DNA from: Chromera velia
Taxonomy: Eukaryota > Sar > Chromeraceae
Direction of reading: 5' to 3'
DNA length: 55,000 bases
NCBI GenBank assembly: GCA_018398765.1
Contig: JAHBMJ010005883.1
Location: 1-55,000, forward strand
A program made the translations under genes and the position numbers. The notes beneath the pieces are model-generated. The model was not told where the DNA came from and made no database searches. It saw nothing but the letters and a program-made list of their open reading frames with translations. How positions within the stretch are numbered: position 1 is the first letter of the stretch; every line of letters starts with the position of its first letter. Shown here one piece after another: positions 13,942 through 27,655 of this stretch.

Positions 13942-15987
13942 ATGAGGCAGAACCCGCCAAAAGAGGAAGTTAGGGAGATGAATAAGACTGAAGAGGTTTT
14001 GCAGGGCCCGCAGTGGCAGCGGTTCAACACCCTCTGTATGATGGAGGTTTTGAGGGAGAAGCGAGCTAGGAGAGTGCCCGAGGTGACGGGAAGGAATTGG
14101 AACGATGACTTCCGGGAGGAAAGAGACATTCCATCCTTCGCTGGGGCGATAGCTTAGGAGAGAGAAGAGGGGAATCCCAGATGGGATAGGATGCCCAGGA
14201 GCCCCACCAGGAATAGGTGGTATGCTAGGTGGTACGGTCTTCCTCACTTGTCTTGCCTTTCCTCCAGGAATCCTCGGACAGGGTTCCTGTTCACGGGTGC
14301 AGCCGTGTACGAGGACGAGATGAGCCACTTCAAGAAGGGCTCTACCCAGCTCCCCACAACCAAAGAGGAGATCGACAGTCACTCGGGGTCTCACAAGCTT
14401 ACTGCTTTGAAGGAGTGGCTGGTGAACATTATGGGAAATCGGACGATTGGGAGGAGAGTCAAAAGGAACGAGGTTCAGGCAGTGGTCGGCATGGGGTGGT
14501 GCTGCACATGGAAAGAGACGGATGATAGGGGCCGGAAGCCTAAGGCGAGGTTTTTCACCAAGGGTTTCCTTGACGGCCGGCTCATTGACACCTACATCGG
14601 AACTCCTTCCGTCGCGGGAATTAACACTGTTTATTTTTTTATTATATCCACAGGTATGGAGATGGAAGCAGCGGATGTTACCGCTGCTTTCTTAACTTCC
14701 AAGGACCATAACACCAAACAGGTCGGCGCGACACTGCCCTCTCTACTGCCTCGAGTTCCTAAGGAAAACCCCTTCAAGGACATCCCTGACGATAAGTACG
14801 AGGAGCTGAAGAGGATGACAGCCAAGTACAAGCCTAGAGGCACGTATTTGGTGGAGATGGGCCTCTACGGGTTGCCCTCTGCGGCCCAGCTTTTCGATCA
14901 CAAGTTGGAGGGTATATGTAAGGAGTTGGGGTTCAAGCGGGTAGACACGGCCATCGCAGTTAAGGCTCCCCCTGAAGGAGGGAAAATCTAAGCTATCGTC
15001 ATGAATTAGATAGACGATTTGCTGACTGAAGCCCCTCTGAAGGAACATAAAGTCCTTCAGGGGACCCCCAACAAGAGGTTGGGCTTTGGGTCCATGTGTG
15101 TGATTGGGGAGGGATCCGAGAGGAAGTTCTCTGGAGTGGACATCTCCAGGGTCTCCACGGAGGAGATACACTTCTCCCAGGTGTCGTACCTCGAGAACAT
15201 GGACACCGCTCCTCTCAGTCTGGGAGATTTTGAAGAAAAAGCGTCCAAACAAGCCCTGGAAGGGTTTGGACGGCAAGAGTGCTGAGCCCTCCACCGAGGA
15301 GGAGGTCGACAACCAGTACGAGAAACCGACCTGTGCTAGGGTCGGGACTCTGCAGTGGGGGGTGAGGATGAATCCGCTCCATGCGGTGTGGGGCCACGCG
15401 GTAGCGCAGTCGATTTCGAAGCCCTCCAGACGTGTCTTCAAGACGGTTGTGCACATCGTTGAGATGCTAAAAGGGCACCCTAACAAGCGGGTCTTCATGA
15501 GCGTGGGGCTCATGCCCGTTGGACACGCGTACTTTGATGCAGCGTTCAAGTTCGCGACCTACGCTGCACGGTTGGGGTATGTTGTCAGGATTCTGCACTC
15601 GATTGAGCTGCGAAGGGACCTTTGGTCCTTTCTGGAGAACTGGATTGCATGGGCTACTAAGAGAGCGGGAAGGAAGGTCGGGTCTTCCACCACCGGGGAG
15701 GTGCTCGCCTTTGAGTTTCTTCTCAAGAAACTCTATGGCATCGTTACTCTTGTGAAGGCAATGTGGGGCCTCAAGAAGGTCCGTGTGATCGTCTACATGG
15801 ACTCAGGCCCCCTCTACGACCAGTTCCAATCTGGCAAGGCCTAGACCGATGCGACCATGCAGGGCGTTTTGGAGTGGTGCATTCAGGAGATGCGTGTCAT
15901 CAGGGCAGATCTCCAGTGGATTGTACGGGCAAGGAACGTAGCGAACGTGATGACTAAGTATGCCCTCCCCGGTGGGGAAATGGCGTG
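13942..15987 (+). pseudogene. pol: reverse transcriptase and RNase H (broken)
   Basis: Copia reverse transcriptase motifs appear in order: GWCCTWKETDDRGRKPKARF (about 14490-14550), AADVTAAFL (about 14670-14695), LYGLPSA (about 14862-14885), and the DD box as Ile-Asp-Asp-Leu-Leu (15010-15024). The residue before it, usually Tyr, is a TAG stop (15007); a TAA lies at 14989. After a frame change near 15285 the RNase H follows: QWGVRMNPLHAVWGHAV, SKPSRRVFKTVVHI, YFDAAFKFATYAARLGYV, WIAWATKRAGRKVGSSTTGE and a final ADLQW, with TAG at 15842 and a terminal TGA at 15985. These are diagnostic of Ty1/copia, where RNase H ends the polyprotein. The enzyme is not expressible as a whole under the standard code. 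Confidence 0.88.
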
Positions 15988-18900
15988 AATCCGGTGGTGT
16001 GGAACTTCTGGAGGGGAAGGGTGCGGGGCCTTTTCTTTCTTTCTTTTATATCCTGTTTCTGTTGTCTTCTCTTTCTCTTCTGTCGTCCTTTTGCAGATAG
16101 GTGTGTAGAGGGTTTTGTTTTTCGGTCAGGGTGGGGACGACTGGGGTTTGGGTACGGGCATGAAAGGAGTTAGATAGGCCAGAGGTACTGTTCGTCCCTT
16201 TTATCCGTTTCCCTCTCTCATTAATCTATCCTCCCAGATAGGCGACTAGATAGGGAGGTGATAAGAAAGAGGGGCAGGAGATAAGCGGTCTCCTGCTGGG
16301 TGGGCGTAGGCTCAGCCAGGTAGGAGAGCAAGAAGAGTTAGACAGGAAAGCAAGAATTTTTCAAAGTCAGAGGAACGGGTCCTCTCCCACTGCACCATTC
16401 CGTAACCCTCCATGTTCATGCATGTATGGTAGTTGTCTTGTTCTGTCTCGTCCTGTTTTTGTTCATGTTTGTATGTTTTCTCTTCACCGCTCTAGCGTAG
16501 ATGGCATATGTGCATCTGTGTCATGGGCAAAGCATCCACTGCTCGGGCAATGCATGAGGTCATATACAAAGCGGGCTCAAATTTCATATATACCGAGTAT
16601 CTATTTTTGGGGCAGTTCGGGTAGAATGGACGATCGTGGACCGTTTAAGATCATATATATGGGGCGTATAGGCGGGTGGATTCGACATTCATGAGGAGGC
16701 ATTACCCTGTCTACGCGTATCCATAGTCCTGCACTCCATGTCCGGTGCCCGTCTGCATAAGAAATTTTTATGCGCAGGAAACAGACGGGCTATTTTCGTG
16801 GCGAAGGTGAATGCCCGATACACTCAAACAGTCCGATCCCTGTGCGTTTTCCTTCCTTCGTTTTGAGCAGTACCGGCCTGGCCAGACCAGTTAGGCAGCC
16901 TGAAAGAACGCTGTCAGCTAGCATGAGGGGCGTGAATGAACATTCGGGGCATGAGGAGGACTAACCGTGCTTTTGAGTCGTGTTTGTGTGCGTTTTTGAA
17001 CTGGCTACCTGTCTGTAATCCTTTGCGGTGATAGAGTTTGCATGCTATCTGACCGGCGCTTTGATCTGTACTTTCGTCTCCCTCCCTGTCAGGGATTTGC
17101 ATCACCCCCGAGTGAATCCACAGGAGAATGTAGATAGAAAGGGGGGAGGGTGCTCACGGGGAGAATCATGTCTGGCAGATGGCAGCTTAGGCAGGGGGAA
17201 AGACCGCTGTACGCACACCGAAACTTTTTGTCTCTTTGTCTCTTCTCTCTCTTCTTACAGCGCTTGAGTAGGATCACAAGGGCGTTCTACGTTCATGAAT
17301 AAACTTTCCTGTTCGGATGTAGAAATACTGTGAGAAGAGAGACCCGATCTAAGTGCAGGGGGCATTTGGGTGAGAATGAGAGCTCAAGTGTGTTATGAGC
17401 GTTTCTTTCCTCTGCCAGCATCTCATCTTGTCTGAAGTCTGTCCTCCACTGTGGGAGGTCAGGTTAGAGATGAGTGTAAGTCCGGGTGTATTTGGTTTTG
17501 TTGGTTTGTATTCATGAAATCCTTTCCCCAGAAGGTCCGAAGAGTGCGTGGTGGCTCTCCTATGGTTTTGTTTGTTTCCACAAGTCATGCATAAAGGGGT
17601 AGAGGATGCTGCAGGGGCACCATCCTAAGAGGGCAGTTCATTTGTATATGTTTGTTTACTCTCTTTCTCTCTTCTTTGTTTAGATTTCCGCATGGCCTAG
17701 AGCAGCTCGTCACATCATAGGGGCGTGCATGGACGGTGGGCGCTTTGATCCGGGTGTGGGCGTCTTTGGGTTTTCCTTTTTAAATTCATTTTCATAGATG
17801 GAAAGGAGCTAAGATGGAAGACCTTCCCGTCCTGTCTATGAAGGCAGAGACCTTTTGCAGTCGTGTTTTCCTTGAGCTGCCGGTTGGTATTAGGGGGGCT
17901 TGCGATGCCGACGCCCTAACACATGGCCGCCTGAACTAGAGTAGGGTAGGTAAGGCAAGCAAAACATTTTTCCTTCCCTTTGTGGATGGTCACGGAGGCC
18001 ATCCACACATACCGTGTGTACAAGTACGTGAAAGAAGGAAAAGAAGTATTGGGGGAGAAGGTGGTAAGGATTTTGCTTTTAACAGGCCTGTTCTGTAAGA
18101 TTAGGTCTCCTTGCCAAGGTATCAGGGCCTGCCAGGGCTATCAAAAGCTCTTGGTTTCAAATGAACTGCATTATGGTTTGCATGAGGAATACTTATGTTT
18201 TGTTTGCCTTTCTTTCTTTTATTTCTTTCGTACGTTCAGAACAGGGTCCGTCCGGAGAAGGAAACATTCAATTTACAGGTAGCGGAGGGCTCTTGCATGC
18301 TAGATCTCATCGGTTTTCTACGTGTAAGGCGGGGCTCCATCTGAAGGCAGATGGGCTGTGTGTCCCATACGTTTGTTAGCATAGGAAGGCATGGGCTCGG
18401 GGCCTGTGTTCTTTTGTACTGTTCCTTTCGTTCTCCTAGTGGTTTCGTTTTTCCCTCCAGCCCGGTCCGCTGGTTTCCCTTTCTATGTTTGCCCTGCACA
18501 CGCATGAGCCCGGTGTGCTCTCACTTATTAAAGGATAATAAATGGCGTCTGAAGAGGACGACGCATGAGAGCATGAGAAAAAGAAATGAAAAGAGAGGTG
18601 ATAAATAATCTATGAGTAATTCTTCTATGTTTGTATAATTGTGTTGGTTGGGAGGAAAAGTAGTCTCCGTTTCGGGTGTGGGGAAAGGGGAGGACCTATA
18701 GCAATCCCTTCCCTGCATATCTTCTGATGTATGGACGTTTCGAGCTGGGTATGTGTGGGGCACGTCCCGGCGTGGCTGCATCCAAACCTAGGAGCACACG
18801 TTCTGGGCTGCCGGCCGTAGTGGCGGGGCAGCGTTTAGGCAGTTCGGGGGATACCGTATTTTTGTAATATGCTTGGATGGGGAGCGTTACTTCTCGTTGC

Positions 18901-19180
18901 AGGGCTTCTAAATCTATGTTTGACACAGGAGCCTCCTGTGGCAATTGCCTGTTTGTATATACGGATTACCCTATCTGTATATAGTGGTCCTTTAGTCAAA
19001 AGGAGGACGCTCCCATTAAGCAGCCAGTTGCAGTGACTGGCAGGCAATGTTCAAGCATCAGGAAAAGAGGTAAAGGAAAATTGGGGAGCCGGGTGATTAA
19101 AGAAAGATCTTTTTTTATACTTCCCGATTCCCCCTCATCAGAGGGGGGTGTGTTCTGCTGCGTGCTCCATAGTCTTTCCT
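15988..19180. other. Non-coding 3' part of the copia element
   Basis: 3.2 kb between the RNase H stop and the polypurine tract. Only short open stretches occur, none with recognisable domains. No envelope-like gene is apparent. Pyrimidine-rich stretches and TATA-like words (16570-16680) are scattered. This length of trailing DNA is unusual for a copia element. Confidence 0.6.
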
Positions 19181-19181
19181 C

Positions 19182-19199
19182 GGGGGCTCGGGAGGGGGT
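19182..19199 (+). promoter_or_regulatory. Polypurine tract
   Basis: GGGGGCTCGGGAGGGGGT lies directly before the 3' LTR. It is G-rich with few interruptions and in the position where plus-strand DNA synthesis is primed. Confidence 0.7.
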
Positions 19200-19200
19200 G

Positions 19201-19958
19201 TGTGAAAGTAAACGACGGTCTCGTTCCTGGTCGGATTCGCGGAAGGTGAATTCCGGTCCTGGCCTTTCCATTTGTCCCTTTGCCCCGAGCCAGAGAAAGG
19301 AGCGACGCACGCACGCGGTGGCCCGGCCACACGGGGTGGGGGGCGCCTGTGATAGAGGTGTGCATGTTGTATCATGTTGTGAGTTTCATGGTATGGCCTG
19401 CATACACTTTGGCGTAAGAAATACACCCGAGGCACTCACCGTGGTGGTGTATGCTCCAGGCCTTCATATTGGATTTAATTAGGCCGATGGTACGGTTATG
19501 CCATCGGAGGCTTCAAAATTAATTTCGGTCAAATTAATTTTCAGATAGTCAGACAGACGTGCACGGCCGTTTCCGTCTGTCTGAGTGAGAGACTTGACCT
19601 AGGGATTGATAGAGCTTCATGTGTAGGAACTGTACTGTGCCCTATGTGTCTTTGTGGTTCTTTTGTGCTCTGAGTATTGCACAAAGCCACCAGCAGGAGC
19701 TTTCTGTGGACTGTGGGGGTTCATGGACTTTCTGTCTGGTGAAACGACTGATCAGATATTTATTTCCGTCCATCTGTATCGGTCTAGACGAGTGTGTTAA
19801 GTCAACGTATTTGCTATGGTCCTCTAGTAGAAGAGGGCCAGGAATTCGGGAGTATAACAGTTTGCGGAGTCCTCTAGACAGGCTAGAGGATCGATACGGG
19901 AGGGCTTAGAGGATTCCACTGGAGGGATTACGAGAGAGGTGAGACTCTACTTTTCACT
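19201..19958 (+). repeat. 3' LTR of the copia element
   Basis: Copy of 3117-3869, beginning TGTGAAAGTAAACGACG and ending TACTTTTCACT. It is followed by AAACT at 19959-19963, matching 3112-3116. Relative to the 5' copy it has an 11-bp insertion near 19370 and fewer A/T replacements. Confidence 0.92.
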
Positions 19959-19963
19959 AAACT

Positions 19964-20823
19964 CAAGTTTACTTTATTTTACTTGAGATGTACAGCTCAA
20001 TCTGCACACTGCATGGCAATTGTTGAATGAATGGTTGACGGGTTCCCGGTCTTTCTGAGTAATAATGTTGTATATAGTATTGCAAAAGAGGAGCGTGCAT
20101 AAAAAGGCATCCCGACATGCACCGCTTACGACGCCTCGAAAGAGAAGAACTTTTGTATGTGTCCCTCTTTCGACGCCGGACTCAACAACGGGAGTACCCA
20201 CCACAACAACGTCGGCGCGCAGCGTGCGCCCACTCTCGTGTCTATAATTAATTGCATACACGTATGTGGATGTATATTATATATGCATGTGCATGAAAAA
20301 TGAGATGATTGAAGGTTTTATCATATGCATGAAAAATGATTAAAAACAAACTAGTGCTTTCGTGTGCATTTGCGTGCAGATCTGCATGTCAGTCAGTCAG
20401 TATAAGCCACAAAACAGACCAACACTAACCATGCATACTATACTAGTGGGGGGGGCTGGCCATCTTTGGTATACCTGGCGCACAGGCGCACCCCAACCAA
20501 ATTATTAATATAAACTATAAGCCGATCGATCAGTGGTGGATCGAGTTAAAAAGGTGAGTGCCTTGACATGCTTTGCGAATAACCTCGAAGGCGAGTATCT
20601 TACCTTTAACTTAAAGTTTTGGTTAAGTTGAATGCCGCAATACTAGTATAGTATAATATACCGCATCAAAGACAATTTTTCACTTGAGTTATAAAAATTT
20701 GACTTGAGGGTTCGTGAATGCATAGCACGTCCCAGTATACCAGCTATTAGTTCGCACGGTATCGGGTGTCGTGCCTAGGCCAGTTTCTTCCTAATCTCTC
20801 CTAATCTATCCACTCTTAGTTTT
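19964..20823. other. AT-rich intergenic DNA
   Basis: No gene is supported. It holds a small hairpin made of ACTCAAGT and ACTTGAGAT (19961-19990), a tetranucleotide CAGT run near 20391-20400, and several ATGCATG words. It is the original right flank of the copia insertion. Confidence 0.5.
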
Positions 20824-21174
20824 TGAAACTTATAATTACAAATTACAAAACTCAAAAAATTTTTTGTGAGAAAATGAATCACAATCGGTCAATACAGAGC
20901 TAAAATAGTATGCCGAGGCCTATTTATGAGTTCTGGAACAGTTACTCATTTTGAATTACAAATTTTGAATTCGATTACAAATTTATTTTTATGAAGTGGA
21001 ACCGAAAAATCAAATATATAATCGAATCCAAAATTTGTAATTCAAAATGAGTTTCTGTTCCAGAATGCATAAAAGGGCCCCGGCATACCATTTGGGCTGC
21101 GCATTCACTGTATTGACCGATTGCAATCCATTTTCTCATAAAAAAAGATTTGAGTTTTATAATTGTAAGTTTCA
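20824..21174. mobile_element. Foldback element (long inverted repeat, about 168-bp arms)
   Basis: 20824-20991 is an imperfect reverse complement of 21004-21174. Shared blocks include TGAAACTTA, GAGAAAATG, CAATCGGTCAATACAG, TTCTGGAACAG and ACTCATTTTGAATTACAAAT. The loop is only about 12 bp, so the whole could fold into one hairpin. No protein is encoded. This is typical of a MITE or foldback transposon; no clear target duplication was seen. Confidence 0.82.
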
Positions 21175-21962
21175 GAAGATCTACGAACCACTGGCACCAG
21201 GGGGACAGGTGCGAAGAGTGAGCATTGAGGGAGGGGCAGCGGCAGCACTCAGATATAGACGGAATGAAGATCAGCCGCTACTAATGGATAAGGCAAGGTA
21301 GTGGGAAGACATGAAGAGCTCATAGGTGAACCAAATGATTGATTCACCCCAATCTTAGTAGTCCGAGTGTAGTCTTCACCTAGGTCTTCACCGACATTTC
21401 CAATTGAAATTTTCTTTTTAAAAACGAAGTAATCAAATAAACGCTACTAGGACTAGCGCTAGGATAAACGATCCAATATTAACCAAATTATATTTCTTCA
21501 CCTTAGTTTTCAGTGACTCTTCACTAACCTTATAGGTTAAAATTTTCTTTTAAAAAACGTCGTTTTAATACGATCAAAGTAATGAGACAAATAATGAAAT
21601 AGACTTTAGAATGTCTAATCAATTTATACAATTTTAATTGTATTAAAAAAGCTTTTGTAGGTAAAAACAAAAAACTGGCAAAAAAACTGGAATTAAAAAG
21701 ATAGAAAAATAATATCTAGAATAATGTATCACTTAAAATCTTATAAGATCTTGTGTTTCTAGTTATGTTTCCTTTATTTACTGATGCATACAGATAACTT
21801 GAGCTTCATTCTCTATGTATTTTCTGAATGCATTCACGCAATGTCCAGAAAGTGTGGAAAGGGCGACGGCTTTGCCAAAGATTCGATCAAAAAGGGAAGT
21901 GATCGACAGAACGCGGCCGCTCTTTTGAAGGAACACCGTGAAACACCGAGCGAGAGAGAGAG

Positions 21963-22001
<39 letters not shown>

Positions 22002-22712
22002 AAGTGCCAAGACGAAATTTCGGCAAATGCAGTCCTTCCTCTCAAAAGAAATTTGTCTCGAAAGAAATTAAATTGTTTGGCGCACAACCTCCAAGGAAGG
22101 AAGCATCAATCCGATCACCCTTTCCTTGACGGGTTGTCCAAAAATGGTGTGCCGGCACTGACAAGACGAATGGACTTTTTTGCTCCTCTGCCACCCCTGA
22201 AATCCTTCGTACCCCTCCACTTTTTCTGGAAGGGCTTTGATTATTCTGTATTCGTATTTACACTGTAGGAAATGTCAGACTGATCGAATCGTCATGAGAG
22301 TTTCCTGAAAAGAGGCTGGCATCCATACTGACAGAAGAAGTGGAAATAAAAAACACAACTGATAAGATTCATCAAAGAAAAATATCAAGAAAGAGAAACA
22401 GGAGACATAGAGTGCTTCATTCACAGCTAGATCAGTGTCCGAAGGCTCCGAATGCAGGCGTGTCCTTCTCGGGATCTGCAAGCAGCGAAAAATTGAAGGG
22501 GACATGGAGTACTAACTGTGTTTGCTTTGCTCAGAAGTGATGTAAGGGAAATGAAACATGAATGAAGATCGGAACGGAAACAAACAGAGAAAAACTCCGA
22601 CACACCAGGACCCCTGAGCATCATTTCGTAATGCGATCTCTTCTCGTCTTGCTGGACTTTCGAATGAAACCGTGTATTCATTCTTCATGTGCATCCAATC
22701 TGCTTCCTCATT
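21175..22712. other. Intergenic DNA downstream of the EH-domain gene
   Basis: AT-rich up to about 21780, then near-balanced composition with a (GA)n microsatellite at about 21953-22000. Weak local similarity between 21380-21440 and 21510-21590 suggests old repeats. No coding region is supported. The 3' untranslated part of the minus-strand gene probably lies at the right end. Confidence 0.45.
21953..22000. repeat. (GA)n microsatellite
   Basis: Nearly pure GA dinucleotide run interrupted by two AGC steps. Confidence 0.9.
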
Positions 22713-25700
22713 TCAATATCCTCTGGAATCAGATTTGCCCCAGGCTGAAACGGATGGATGTGTGTGTGTGTGTGTGTGTGTAAAACAGAAAGCACCAGCA
22801 GAAAGTAATCCCACGCACCCACACCCATACACACGACGCAAGTAAGATCTGCCCCCTCGCCTCTCACCTGCAGTTGCGAAAGTTGTCCAGCCTCCTTTCT
22901 GCATCCAAAACCAGAGAGAGAGAGAGAACGAGAAAGAGGAGATTGAAAGATCAATGACAGACTGAAATACACATGAAGACAGGAATGCCAAAGCACAGAC
23001 CGCGGAAGGAGAACACAGGCCCACTGACTCACTCAGCGACAGACTCAATAAGTGAACAAATGAAGGAATGGGAAACAGGCAAACCGTTTTCAACTATCCT
23101 CATCAGGATCCTGCCCGTAAAGTCGCACTGTACCAAAGCTCAATCAAAATTTCGGAATTGTTTTCCGTGCTGATATTCGAGGATTGAAAGGAAGCACTGG
23201 CCCGTCTCTCTAAAGCCGATTCTCAACCCCCCCCTTTCCCTTACATTCGGAGAAGACGCGAAACTTGTGTATGGCGCTCCCACTTCACCCCCTCCCGCAA
23301 CAGAGGCATACGGAGACGCCACCGCCCCTTCCCCCCCAATGGCGGCGGAGGCAGGGACCCCCTTCGAGTCCTTCACCAGTCTGCCTCGAGATGGCGCCGC
23401 CGCACCTGCACGGGGAAGGACGAGAATTCTTCCAATTTCAAAACAGGAAAGAACTTCTCTTACTGCTGCTGCCCGCATCGCCCACCCCGACTTTCTTTCT
23501 GCCTTGCGGTCGGCAAACTTGAATTCGAACGGGCTTCTTTCCACGCTTTCCTTTTTCTTTTTCTTAACGACTTTGTTCCAATCGCATGTGGCTGTCAGTC
23601 CATTTTTGTATGCTGCATCTGATTTCTCCCCACCGAACAAACCGACCCCTTGACTGACTGACTGACCTGACATCACGGGTGTTGCCCAGGAGTGCGGCCC
23701 CCTGTCTCTGTTCTCTAGAGGCAGACCCTCAGACTCAAATTCGCGTCCAGAGAGGAGGGCCTCACGGGTGCTCCTGTCCAAGGGTTGGGTTGCATACTGG
23801 GAGAGGTTGCGGTTCTGCATCCACGTTTGCTGCAGACAGAAATTAAGGGAGGAAGCAAGGAAGGACGGGAGGGAGACACATTTGGTCGATCCATCATGCA
23901 GCTATGGACCTTACACGCTTCTTTTATTTTGGTGCCTGAAGGCCCTCCGTGGATATGCAAACAACCACCTCTGTTCTTTTCGTCTCTTTTCGATTCAATC
24001 ACACACATGGCGAATTAATTTCTCTCTTTCTGTGTGTGCACGCCCCCACGTTTCTTCTCTTGACTTCTTCGTTCTCTTCTTTTTTTCTGTCTTCCATAGT
24101 CTTGGCCGTCTTTTCCTTCTTTGTCTCTTCTGTCTCCTCCTCTTCGAGGGCGAAGAAAAAATGCCTCGCCGACACTTCTAAGAACTGCACTAGCACTAGA
24201 AAGGTGGGTGGACTCCCACACGAAGGCGGCTAGTACGCGGGGATCTTTTCTCCCCCAGTCTTCTTTCTGGGGGCTCAACGGCGTTTTTCGCAGAGGGGGG
24301 GGCACTTTTTTGTTTGTGTGAACAACTGGATATCCCTCCGTGAGGCCGGGCTGAGTGACCAGAGAAGCAAAAGGAAGGGAAGAGATTTAGTTCACGCTGC
24401 CTCTTTAGTGCTCTCCTATCCATGCCGTGGAAGCAGGAAGGAGAAGGAAGTCTTTCTGTGATACAAGGGAGGCGCTTAAGCAGCGAAGGAGATGGGAGAA
24501 GAGAGAAGTGCGAAGCGAAACAAGGGATAGAGAATGACAGCCTGCAAGGGAAGGACCTGAGATCTGCTGGTCATCTCCGCATGCAGAGCCAGCTTTTCTT
24601 CCTGGAGGTCCTGCTTTCGTTTCTGCAGTCCCCCCAGCCTTGTCCTCTCGGCTTCCAGGGAGGAGAGCATCATCGTGCGGTCCTGGTCCGCCTGCACGCA
24701 GGCACAGGCACGCACGCACGAGGCAGTGCTCAGTCTGTGGAGACAACTAACGGGCGGGTACCTAGTTGGATGGGGGGAAGGGGGGGAGGGTAGAGGGCTT
24801 CTTTTGTCCTTTTCTGGTTAATGAGTTGTTGGCGTTTGCCTTGTTGTGTACATCGTCGGCCGCTCGGGTAGAAGAGGGATCGTCCCTCTGGCAATTAATT
24901 CAATTGGAGGGGGAGGGGGGGTCTTTTCTTTTTCTTTTGTCTCTTTTGCTTCCTTTCCTTTCTCTTCTTGTCCTTTTGTTTTGTTTCCTCCTGAAACCTT
25001 TTCCGTATACTTCTTTCACGTATCAGTTTGTCCGGCCGTTCGGAAGCCTAGCAAGTAAGATTTATAGCGGGGACAAAGAAAAATGAACAGACGCCCACGC
25101 AAAATGCAAAATCTGACCTACCACCTGCCCCCGACACCGGCGGGAAGATGAAAAAAAGGAAGAGAAACCGCCGAGAATGCGGTAAAAAAATAAGGCAACA
25201 ACTCAGTGAGAAACGAGACAACGAAAATACACTTGATCAAGGGTGGGTTCACTGTTTACACACAATGGGCGCAGCGTGAACTTTCTGGTTGCCGTCTCTT
25301 TCTTGTCGGTCACTCCATCACTCTGAGAATTAACCTACCAACACGCACGCACGCACACACACACACACAAACATACACACCTGTCTCATCTTCTCCTGCA
25401 GGACGTTCTGTCGAGACACCAGGTCTGCCTTCTCACGTCGCATTCGCTCCAGCGTGGACTGCATGCACAGACACAGAGAGACAAAACGAACAACACAGTC
25501 ATGCCAATGCAGACACACATATCCATTCGAAGAGAACAAGAAAAAGGGAGACGTCAATGAAGCGCTGGGAAGTCGAAAAAGAAGAAACACATCGAAGGGA
25601 CGAAGGCAGACAGAGCCACCGACGGTACTTTATTTCTGTTCCAATTTCTTCCTTGTCGTTCTTTTCTGTCTGTCTGTCTGTTTATCTGCCCCGCTGTTTC

Positions 25701-27591
25701 TCTTTCTCCTGATTGGTTTCTTTCTGACACAACAAAAGCCGCGGCATCATTCCTTTCGCCCCTTTCTAATCTGCACAACACCAATCGACCGACCGATTGA
25801 CAGCCGTAACGGGCCAACCGACAGATACACAGGCAGGACGACAGATACTTAATCAAAAAAACCCACCCACCTTCATCTGCGCGATCTCCCTCTCCTCCCT
25901 CTTCAGGAGGTCCCGCTCCTCAGCAGCAGACGCCACCACGTTCCTGCATGCATCGGTAGTAGATGATAGAGAGGCATACAGGGTGCATGCAAGGAGAAAA
26001 TAGAGAAACCAGAGTAATGCAATAGAGATTTACAGCACTTCGGCTCAGTGAAGCATTACCAAATTAAGGCAACAAAAAGCGTGACCACACACTCAGATGG
26101 AGCAGAGGCGCGCAAAAAAATGTAAAGAGGGGTGGAATGGGACAGAATCAAGAGAGGATTCAGATTCGGGGGAGGACCCCAAACGCGCGAACGAAAAAAG
26201 ACCGCAGAAACCCTTCCTCGGTCGCTTTGATTGTCTCAGTGTCCAACTGCGTCCCTCTTGGTTTCCTGCCTGCCTGCTTGGAGTTCGAGTAGCCGTGACT
26301 TAGTACGCACCACCGCCAAAAAAAAAAAAATCCGTCCCTCACAACCGACTTCCTCGAGGAGTCCAGTTGCCTCAGCTGTGTGTCTGTCTGTCTGTAGTTC
26401 CTCTCGAGAGACTGCAGGCAGAAAGAAAGAAGAGGGAACATACTCAGTTGTTTTTTGAACAAGTTGAAGAAGAAAGGGTGACACGGAGACAGGTCGACAG
26501 ACAAAAGAACGCAGTCAGCCCAACAAGAGACCGGAAACAGCGCCTGCTTTGTTTGCCTGTCTGCCAAACTGCGCCCTCTTCATGGTAAGCAAAAGCAGCA
26601 ACTACGATGGCATACACACACACACACACACACACACACGCGCGCGCGCGCACGCGGATATAAACAGAAAAAGAGAGAGAAGAAAGAAAGACAGACAGAT
26701 AGACAGAGAGCGAGAGAGAGAGAGAGAGAGAGAGAGGCGAGACTCCACCCAGTAAATTTCTTTGTTGACTAGGTCTCAAGCTGCGAACCAAGCGGAAAAA
26801 GAAAGCAGTAGTAATGAAGAAAAAGCAAGAATGAAACCATTTCGTCAAAGCCCAATGTGAGTTGCCGACCTGATTCGCTTCCTCTGTCGCCCTGATATCT
26901 GTTCTCAGCTCTTCCGCCTGCTGTCTCAGAAAAGCGATCTCTTCCTGGTAGTGCGAGAGGTCCCGTGAAAGCGAAACTCTCTGCAGCTCGACGCTTCTCC
27001 TTTCCTCCTTCAACTCCTCCAAACCCATTCTCAAGTCCTCGATCTCTCTTTCGAAGTCGCGCTTCCTCTCCAGCTGCCTCTCGACCTCAGACCTTTCACG
27101 AAGCTGCACGGCCGTGAGGATCCGAGGTGTATATCCAAATACAATAAGCGAACAAACGAAGGAGCAGAGTGCTTCTTTCGTCACACAAGAAACACAACTA
27201 GGCAGACAAGAGAAAGAGAGCCAGTCTGCATGGGGACGTTGAGGAGTCGGAGGGAGAAGGGGATTCCAGGCTGATGAAGGAAAACAAATCAGGGTGTGTT
27301 TGTATTCTTTTCACATGAGATCTCCAGCCAATCCCACACAACCACACACCCCAACGACCTCACTCACTCCCTGGCTGCCTACCTACCAATTCTGCTCGAA
27401 GGGCCTCGTTGACCTCTCCCACCCTCCTCGTCTCCTCTGCCAGTGCGTCGACGTCTCCCTTCAACGACTGGGAGAGGTGCCTGTCTCCCTCCACAACACC
27501 CTCCAAGAGTGCCATGCCGCCCTCACGCCACTCCATCGGACTCACACCAGGCAAGGGCCGTCTCGCGGGCTCGCTGGCGTAGATCGCACGG

Positions 27592-27655
<64 letters not shown>

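Noticed and set aside
23140-23820. 226-codon minus-strand frame as a single exon
   Set aside because: It spans an intron with good GTCAGT donor (23666) and TGCAG acceptor (23406); the two exon parts join in phase instead.
23999-24196. Glu/Lys-rich minus-strand frame as an extra coiled-coil exon
   Set aside because: No convincing acceptor or donor at its edges; it is the complement of a pyrimidine-rich intron stretch.
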